Shown: positions 58,867 through 64,000 of the stretch, piece by piece
Numbering within the stretch: position 1 is the first letter of the stretch
Layout of the letters: every line of letters starts with the position of its first letter
DNA from: Paenibacillus sp. 453mf
GTDB lineage: Bacteria > Bacillota > Bacilli > Paenibacillales > Paenibacillaceae
Direction: 5' to 3'
Assembly (NCBI RefSeq): GCF_900116105.1
Contig: NZ_FPAC01000001.1
Coordinates: 2,669,135-2,733,134, forward strand
DNA length: 64,000 bases
Position numbers and translations under genes: made by a program
The notes under the pieces: generated by a model
Database searches by the model: none
The model's input: the letters and a program-made list of their open reading frames with translations, nothing else
What the model was told of the DNA's origin: nothing

Positions 58867-59934
58867 TTAATTTCCAGAAGCTTCAGCTGCTCCAGAAGAA
58901 TGCTCGCCTGCAAGCTCTTTCGCTAGTGCTTGCTTCGCTTGGTCTAACTCCCCTTGATTAATATATACATAGGGGCTATTCCATGTTCCTGTCACCGGCA
59001 CAAAGTTTACACTTTCCTTCGGAAGATTCCAATAGGTTGAAATGAAATTCTTAACCTGATCACTCTCTACCGTTGTCGTCATATTATCATCTACAGCACC
59101 GACGACTTTTCCAATCTTCGTAACACCGCCAAGAGACTTCATTTGATCCATTAACGAGTGAAGAACTTCACTTTGACGCTGGTTGCGGGAGAAATCGTCC
59201 GAAGCTGGCGTCTTAGGTTCACAGTTTGATTTGCGGTAACGAACATACCCAAGCGCATCCTCGCCATTCAAACGCTGAGGACCGGCAGTCAGATTAATGT
59301 CGGTATCATCCGCGGTATCCTTATAGCACATATTCTGATTCACATTAACTTCGACTCCGCCCAGGGCATCCACAATCTCTTCAAATGCCTTGAAGTTCAG
59401 CACGGTGACGTAATCAATATCGACATCCAGGTATTTGCCAATCATAACCCGCATTTCTTCCTCTGCAGAGATGCCTGATTCTTTCGCCGCAGCTCTAAAT
59501 CGAGGATAGAATTCATTCAGTTTCCTCTCGGTATAACCTTCGAGCTGAACCAGAGTGTCACGTGGCAGAGATACGATGGTCGCGGATTTCGTCTCCGGAT
59601 GCAGCGAGGCTACCATCACGACGTCAGACAGGTGGGTGCCCGTCTCCTCTCGATAGTCCGTTCCCAAGATCAGCATCGTCTGCGGCTTCACTTTGGCTGA
59701 ATCCTCAGCTGCCACAGGATTATTATTCCCCGTGTCAATGACATCATTAAATACCATATACAAATACCCAATACCCGCGATCAAACCAATAACAATTAGA
59801 GATAGTACCCATTTCATAAATGTTTTGATCGGACTTTTCTTCTTTACTTTCTTCTTGGTCGTTGTCTGCGCTGCGTTGTTATCGCTGCTCTTGCCACCTC
59901 TGTTGCGTGGAGGCAGTCCGTTAGATCCACTCAT
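58867..59934 (-). CDS. LytR-CpsA-Psr family cell-wall ligase
   Basis: Attaches anionic glycopolymers (teichoic-acid type) to peptidoglycan. Basic cytoplasmic N-terminus, one transmembrane helix (about 38-62), LCP domain with LILGTDYREETGTHLSDVVM (near 90), PRDTLVQL and SRNQRQ. 355 residues. AAGGTG lies 14 nt from the ATG. Confidence 0.92.
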   Translation of the reverse strand: MSGSNGLPPRNRGGKSSDNNAAQTTTKKKVKKKSPIKTFMKWVLSLIVIGLIAGIGYLYMVFNDVIDTGNNNPVAAEDSAKVKPQTMLILGTDYREETGTHLSDVVMVASLHPETKSATIVSLPRDTLVQLEGYTERKLNEFYPRFRAAAKESGISAEEEMRVMIGKYLDVDIDYVTVLNFKAFEEIVDALGGVEVNVNQNMCYKDTADDTDINLTAGPQRLNGEDALGYVRYRKSNCEPKTPASDDFSRNQRQSEVLHSLMDQMKSLGGVTKIGKVVGAVDDNMTTTVESDQVKNFISTYWNLPKESVNFVPVTGTWNSPYVYINQGELDQAKQALAKELAGEHSSGAAEASGN

Positions 59935-60052
59935 ATTATAAGTTCAACACCTTTATATATTTCTTTGGTTGCTCTTTACATATTACCGCCACCGCTGATG
60001 CATTTCAAATATGGGTATATGTTCCACATAAATAAAAAATTTAAACAGCTCC

Positions 60053-60086
60053 AAAAAAACGGAAAGACCGCTGATTAGGGCGGTCT
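60053..60086 (-). terminator. Terminator after ylaH
   Basis: AGACCGC/GCGGTCT perfect 7-bp stem (60065-60086), then TTCCG and seven T on the minus strand. Confidence 0.85.
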
Positions 60087-60122
60087 CTCTAATGTGTGCA
60101 TTTGAAGTTATCTTTACTATAG

Positions 60123-60425
60123 CTACATTTTACTTGTCTCTCCAGAAGACTCCGCTTTTTTCTTTTGCCGAGCCTCCACAAAATAGCGGATTCTGACCAG
60201 CAGCATTAGTGCCACCGCGACAAGTAAGCATTGAATGATCGGTAATTTATCAATTTGGAAAACGAGCAGCATGAAGGAGCCGATGGCCATCAAAATGTAC
60301 AGTAATATCTCTTTTAGTAACGGCATTTTCTGCTGTGGGCGAAATACCTTATTGTAGACATAAGTAATCAGTACAAATATAACCACATAACTAACGATCG
60401 GGTGTGACGCAAACCATGCCTGCAT
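60123..60425 (-). CDS. YlaH-like membrane protein
   Basis: 100 residues, three hydrophobic helices (about 10-24, 38-57, 60-78) and a basic tail; resembles YlaH of Bacillus, which also neighbours typA. Function unknown. I take the ATG 60425, as the ATG four codons earlier is flush against the AAAGGAG site. Confidence 0.8.
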   Translation of the reverse strand: MQAWFASHPIVSYVVIFVLITYVYNKVFRPQQKMPLLKEILLYILMAIGSFMLLVFQIDKLPIIQCLLVAVALMLLVRIRYFVEARQKKKAESSGETSKM

Positions 60426-60482
60426 GGTGGCGTTCATCTCCTTTCAAGTTCGTGCTCTCTTTTCCACATTCATTATTTGGAT

Positions 60483-60497
60483 GAATCAATTTGATTC
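60483..60497. repeat. Single GAATCAATTTGATTC palindrome after typA
   Basis: A 7-1-7 dyad 6 nt beyond the typA stop. Its arms GAATCAA are those of the tandem repeats at 62383-62538 and 45681-45840. Confidence 0.6.
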
Positions 60498-60503
60498 AAA
60501 TTA

Positions 60504-62345
60504 TTAAAGATTAGCTTGGGACATCTTGCGATGCTTCTCAGCACGCTCGCGCTCACTCTTATTCAAGAGTTTCTTACGGAGACGAACGGACTTCGGAGTA
60601 ATCTCACACAGTTCATCATCATTCAAGTACTCAAGAGCTTGCTCCAAGGAGAAGATTATAGGAGTCTTCATCTTAACCGTATCGTCCTTGGTTGCGGAAC
60701 GTACGTTAGTCAATTGTTTCTCCTTACAGATGTTCACGACGATGTCATTGTCACGATTGTGTTCACCAACGATCATTCCCTCATAAACTTCCGTTCCTAC
60801 ATCAAGGAACAGCATTCCGCGGTCCTCAACACCAATCATACCGTAGAATGTTGATGTTCCATTCTCACTGGATACGAGCACGCCCTGATGACGTCCGCCA
60901 ACTTGACCGCCTACGAGTGGACCATAGCTGTCGAATGCATTGTTCATTACGCCATAGCCGCGAGTCAGAGTCAAGAAGTTCGTACGATATCCAATCAAGC
61001 CGCGTGCAGGGATCAGGAACTCCAGACGAACCTGGCCGTTACCGGAATTGATCATGTTGACCATTTCGGCTTTACGGGAACCCAGGCTTTCCATTACCGC
61101 ACCCATGCTTTCTTCAGGAATATCGATCATAAGGCGCTCAATTGGCTCCATCTTCTTGCCATCAATCTCCTTGATGATAACTTCCGGCTTGGATACCGCA
61201 AGTTCATAGCCTTCACGGCGCATGTTCTCGATTAAAATACCAAGGTGAAGCTCACCACGGCCAGATACGACATAAGCATCCGGGCTGTCTGTTTCTTCAA
61301 CACGAAGACTCACGTCAGTTTCAAGCTCTTTGAACAGACGGTCACGAAGTCTGCGGGATGTGACCCATTTTCCTTCTCGTCCGGCAAAAGGACTGTTATT
61401 AACAAGGAACGTCATTTGAAGTGTCGGCTCATCAATCTTGAGAACCGGCAGAGCTTCAGGATTCGCTGGATCGGCAATCGTTTCACCAATATTAATATCC
61501 TTGATCCCTGCTATGGCAACGATATCGCCTGCACCCGCTTCAGCTACTTCTACCCGCTTTAGTCCTTGGAATCCAAACAATTTCTCAATACGTGCAGATT
61601 TATTAGATCCGTCACGTTGAATAACGGTTACAGCCTGTCCTTGACGAATTACGCCTCTGTTAACACGTCCAATTGCGATACGTCCCAGATACTCATTGTA
61701 ATCCATCAGTGTGACGAGGAACTGCAATGGCTCATCAACACTTTCAATCGGATGAGGAATGTGATCAACGATCGTCTCATACAGACTCATCATGTTATCA
61801 TCTTGTTTCTCCGGATCCATGCTTGAAGTACCGTTGAGTGCAGAAGCATATACAACTGGGAAATCAAGCTGCTCATCATTGGCTCCAAGCTCGATGAACA
61901 GGTCAAGCACTTCATCAATAACCTCAGCCGGGCGAGCTGCCGGACGGTCAATTTTGTTAACAACTACGATTGGCGTCAGGTTATGCTCCAGAGCCTTGCG
62001 CAGTACAAACTTGGTTTGCGGCATGCAGCCTTCATACGCATCGACAACTAGCAGTACGCCGTCAACCATCTTCATAATCCGTTCTACTTCTCCGCCAAAG
62101 TCGGCGTGTCCTGGTGTATCAACAATATTGATAAGGAAATCTTTATAATTGATCGCAGTATTTTTGGCAAGGATCGTAATCCCGCGTTCACGTTCCAAAT
62201 CATTGGAGTCCATGGCGCGTTCTTGTACGGCCTCATGTTCGCGGAAGGTTCCGGATTGTTGAAGCAGTTTGTCTACAAGTGTCGTTTTGCCGTGGTCAAC
62301 GTGGGCAATGATCGCAATATTGCGAATATTCTCTCTTACATGCAT
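60504..62345 (-). CDS. typA: Translational GTPase TypA/BipA
   Basis: Ribosome-associated GTPase needed for stress and low-temperature growth. G1 [11 protein letters not shown]3 [15 protein letters not shown]4 NKIDRP; then EF-G-like domains and the TypA-specific C-terminus. 613 residues. AAAGGATATGG precedes the ATG. The 5' region carries the 39-bp repeat array 38 nt upstream. Confidence 0.96.
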   Translation of the reverse strand: MHVRENIRNIAIIAHVDHGKTTLVDKLLQQSGTFREHEAVQERAMDSNDLERERGITILAKNTAINYKDFLINIVDTPGHADFGGEVERIMKMVDGVLLVVDAYEGCMPQTKFVLRKALEHNLTPIVVVNKIDRPAARPAEVIDEVLDLFIELGANDEQLDFPVVYASALNGTSSMDPEKQDDNMMSLYETIVDHIPHPIESVDEPLQFLVTLMDYNEYLGRIAIGRVNRGVIRQGQAVTVIQRDGSNKSARIEKLFGFQGLKRVEVAEAGAGDIVAIAGIKDINIGETIADPANPEALPVLKIDEPTLQMTFLVNNSPFAGREGKWVTSRRLRDRLFKELETDVSLRVEETDSPDAYVVSGRGELHLGILIENMRREGYELAVSKPEVIIKEIDGKKMEPIERLMIDIPEESMGAVMESLGSRKAEMVNMINSGNGQVRLEFLIPARGLIGYRTNFLTLTRGYGVMNNAFDSYGPLVGGQVGGRHQGVLVSSENGTSTFYGMIGVEDRGMLFLDVGTEVYEGMIVGEHNRDNDIVVNICKEKQLTNVRSATKDDTVKMKTPIIFSLEQALEYLNDDELCEITPKSVRLRKKLLNKSERERAEKHRKMSQANL

Positions 62346-62382
62346 GGTTTATATCCATATCCTTTCCAAAATCATTTTCTAT

Positions 62383-62538
62383 TTGAATCAAATTCATATT
62401 AACAAGCCATGAAATTGATTCTTGAATCAAATTCATAGTAACAAGTCATGAAATTGATTCTTGAATCAAATTCATTATAACAAGTCATGAAATTGATTCT
62501 TGAATCAAATTCATAGTAACAAGCCATGAAATTGATTC
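62383..62538. repeat. Four tandem 39-bp hairpin repeats upstream of typA
   Basis: Units begin at 62383, 62422, 62461 and 62500, each TTGAATCAAATTCATA... CATGAAATTGATTC, differing at 2-4 bases (cores such as AGTAACAAGTC, TTATAACAAGTC). Unit ends form a near-perfect stem (GAATCAAATTCAT with ATGAAATTGATTC). Arms match those of the 45681-45840 array; cores and unit length differ. Confidence 0.97.
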
Positions 62539-62561
62539 TTGTTATATATAACGACCTTACT

Positions 62562-62594
62562 CACAAAAGAAGCGCCGGGTGATAACTCCGACGC
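62562..62594 (-). terminator. GC-rich hairpin with short T-run upstream of typA
   Basis: GCGTCGG (62588-62594) with CCGGCGC (62572-62578), 7 bp with one G-U, followed by TTCTTTTG on the minus strand. Either the terminator of the membrane-protein gene at 62643 or, if the promoter at 62610 is used, an early hairpin in the typA leader. Confidence 0.6.
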
Positions 62595-62609
62595 ACATAT
62601 ATCCCTTAT

Positions 62610-62637
62610 ATTATAGACGAAAAACGCTAAAAATCAA
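62610..62637 (-). promoter_or_regulatory. Candidate typA promoter
   Basis: TTGATT (62632-62637), 16-bp spacer, consensus TATAAT (62610-62615), lying just after the stop codon of the upstream gene. It would yield a typA leader of about 255 nt holding the hairpin and the four repeats. Confidence 0.65.
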
Positions 62638-62642
62638 GTAGC

Positions 62643-63143
62643 TTATCGAAAGCGCCGCCGATTAGGTTTAGGTCTTCCGAAGATAAGCCAAATACCCACG
62701 AAGATAAGTATCGCAGCAATAACATATATAAATCCGGTTGTGAGCATGGTTATGAACAGGAGAACGATAGACACCCCAAGCAAAATAATGGACGTCCGGT
62801 AGATCACCGCAGGCCGTGGATATTCGAATAAGGCATATTCAAACATGCCCAGTGCAACCCCTATTATAAAAACAGGCCAGAGAGATGCAGTCAGATGCCA
62901 TCCCCAAATGCTGCATATCAGGAAGAAAATACCATACACCGTCATTATTCCTGCCGGCACCAAAATAACCGCACTCGTATTTCTAAAGAAATACAAAAGA
63001 TGGAGAATAATTCCTGGAATGATTAATATCAGAGGCCAGAAATTTCGCCCAAGAAAGCTGAAGAAACCCAATTGACCAAGTAAGATGACAAGACCGGCAA
63101 TGACGATAAAGATGCCAACCAACCTTTCATTTCTTCCCTTCAC
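62643..63143 (-). CDS. LiaF/DUF5668-like membrane protein
   Basis: About 166 residues with six or so hydrophobic helices arranged in pairs (NERLVGIFIVIAGLVILLGQ, then FWPLILIIPGIILHLLYF), and a basic Arg-rich tail. Resembles the LiaI-LiaF-like membrane region; no C-terminal LiaF domain, so function is unknown. The start is uncertain: GTG 63143 has GGGGTG about 9 nt upstream; an upstream in-frame ATG at 63227 lacks a site. Confidence 0.72.
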   Translation of the reverse strand: MKGRNERLVGIFIVIAGLVILLGQLGFFSFLGRNFWPLILIIPGIILHLLYFFRNTSAVILVPAGIMTVYGIFFLICSIWGWHLTASLWPVFIIGVALGMFEYALFEYPRPAVIYRTSIILLGVSIVLLFITMLTTGFIYVIAAILIFVGIWLIFGRPKPNRRRFR

Positions 63144-63340
63144 TTCACACTTCACCCCGTTTGTATGATTATCTGCTTCTATCCAAGGTAATCCATGATC
63201 TACGTTCACTGGGAACTGTATTAGCATGTATAATTCTAGTTTATCCGATGTTTTTGCAAAAAACTACTGTCATGCTTCATATTTGACAAGAAGATCCTGT
63301 CCCCCACTCCGTGCCTTGCATAACTTGTTCCAACAATACT

Positions 63341-63368
63341 AAAAAAACCGGCTTCGAATTGCCGGTTT
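63341..63368 (-). terminator. Terminator of terC-like gene
   Basis: AAACCGGC/GCCGGTTT 8-bp stem (63345-63368) around AATTCGAA with a T-run on the minus strand. Confidence 0.88.
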
Positions 63369-63381
63369 GTGATTAATCCAT

Positions 63382-64000
63382 TTATGTATCTACCCGATAT
63401 CTTAATACTTTGAAAAATGCACCGCCAAGCATAACCAAAATAACACAAAGTGCGGGCAGCAATGTCTCATAACCTGCAGAAATCTCTTGAAGCCATAACC
63501 CCAGCTTCGGATCACGAAGAACCATCTCGCCGGAAGTATAAGCTAATATGGCTGATCCGGCAAAGACCAGAATCGGAAAGCGGTGCAGCAGCTTAACAAC
63601 AATACCACTGCCCCAAACGACAATGGGAATGCTAATCGCGATCCCGATCACGATAAGTGCTAGATCACCGTCTGCGATGGCAGCAATGGCCAGAACATTG
63701 TCCAGACTCATGACAAAGTCTGCGACGAGTATCGTGTATACAGCACTCCATAAAGTTGTAGATTGTTTAATATTAACATTCCCGTCTTCTTCAAACAGCA
63801 ATTTAAACGCAATGTACAGCAGCATAATACCACCAGCCGCTTGTATAAACGGAATGCCAAGTATGAGCACCGCAATAAAGGTTAAAATACATCTTAATAA
63901 AACTGCACCAAAAGCCCCCCACCATACGGCTCTATTGCGGCTCTGCTCAGGCAAATTACGGCTTGCCAAAGCAATGACGACGGCGTTATCGCCGCTTAAA
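63382..64000 (-). CDS. TerC/YjbE-family integral membrane protein (5' end outside the window)
   Basis: Partial gene; the frame is open through 64000. The visible part starts in SGDNAVVIALASRNL, a TerC hallmark, and has LVADFVMSLDNVLAIAAIA. About seven helices are visible. The family is linked to metal export (Mn) and exoenzyme metallation. At least 206 residues remain in this window. Confidence 0.9.
   Translation of the reverse strand, partial: LSGDNAVVIALASRNLPEQSRNRAVWWGAFGAVLLRCILTFIAVLILGIPFIQAAGGIMLLYIAFKLLFEEDGNVNIKQSTTLWSAVYTILVADFVMSLDNVLAIAAIADGDLALIVIGIAISIPIVVWGSGIVVKLLHRFPILVFAGSAILAYTSGEMVLRDPKLGLWLQEISAGYETLLPALCVILVMLGGAFFKVLRYRVDT

Overview
The window is a contiguous chromosomal segment of an endospore-forming, low-to-mid GC Firmicute, most probably a Paenibacillus. 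Grounds: the division/cell-wall (dcw) cluster runs straight into spoIIGA-sigE-sigG and the ylm-divIVA-ileS block; sporulation genes (spoVD, spoVE, sigE, sigG, rsfA, a YteA-like gene) are present; and the MurE DNPR motif plus a dapL-type aminotransferase point to meso-diaminopimelate peptidoglycan. Nearly everything is on the minus strand, so transcription runs from high to low coordinates. No insertion sequence, prophage, CRISPR array, rRNA or tRNA was seen.

From the right edge in transcription order: a truncated TerC-family gene and a LiaF-like membrane gene (62643-64000); typA, whose upstream region holds four tandem 39-bp hairpin units; ylaH; an LCP-family ligase gene; a self-contained 41-codon transcription unit (58648-58847); phoH-like; a solute-binding protein convergent with a secreted coiled-coil gene; a DUF2626 gene; rsfA; a ketopantoate-reductase-like gene with DUF3397; and the peptide ABC transporter operon oppABCDF (45897-51584). 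Next are four 40-bp tandem repeats, a bshC-ahcY operon (bacillithiol synthesis and S-adenosylhomocysteine recycling), and the large dcw cluster: mraZ-rsmH-ftsL-pbpB-spoVD-murE-murF-mraY-murD-spoVE-murG-murA-divIB-ftsA-ftsZ. This is followed by spoIIGA-sigE-sigG, ylmC-pgeF-ylmE-sepF-ylmG-ylmH-divIVA, the T-box-controlled ileS, a DUF5665 gene, a plus-strand YteA-like zinc-finger gene, lspA-rluD, dapL with a 30-residue membrane peptide gene, and the pyrimidine operon pyrR-pyrB-pyrC-carA-carB, which continues past the left edge.

The genes form coherent programmes: precursor synthesis (murA, murD, murE, murF, mraY, murG, dapL), septal synthases (spoVE with pbpB/spoVD) and Z-ring assembly (ftsA, ftsZ, sepF, divIB, ftsL, divIVA), tied to the mother-cell and forespore sigma factors. 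Regulatory sequence is rich and readable: a PyrR attenuator with two PyrR-type hairpins, an Ile T-box, an MraZ box triplet, a Spo0A-type spoIIGA promoter with a 22-bp spacer, and a hairpin sequestering the sigG ribosome-binding site.

The least explained items are the two related tandem-hairpin arrays (45681-45840 and 62383-62538), the 41-codon unit at 58648-58847, the 30-residue membrane peptide at 7914-8006 and a large inverted repeat between murG and murA. All calls come from reading the sequence; no database search was run.
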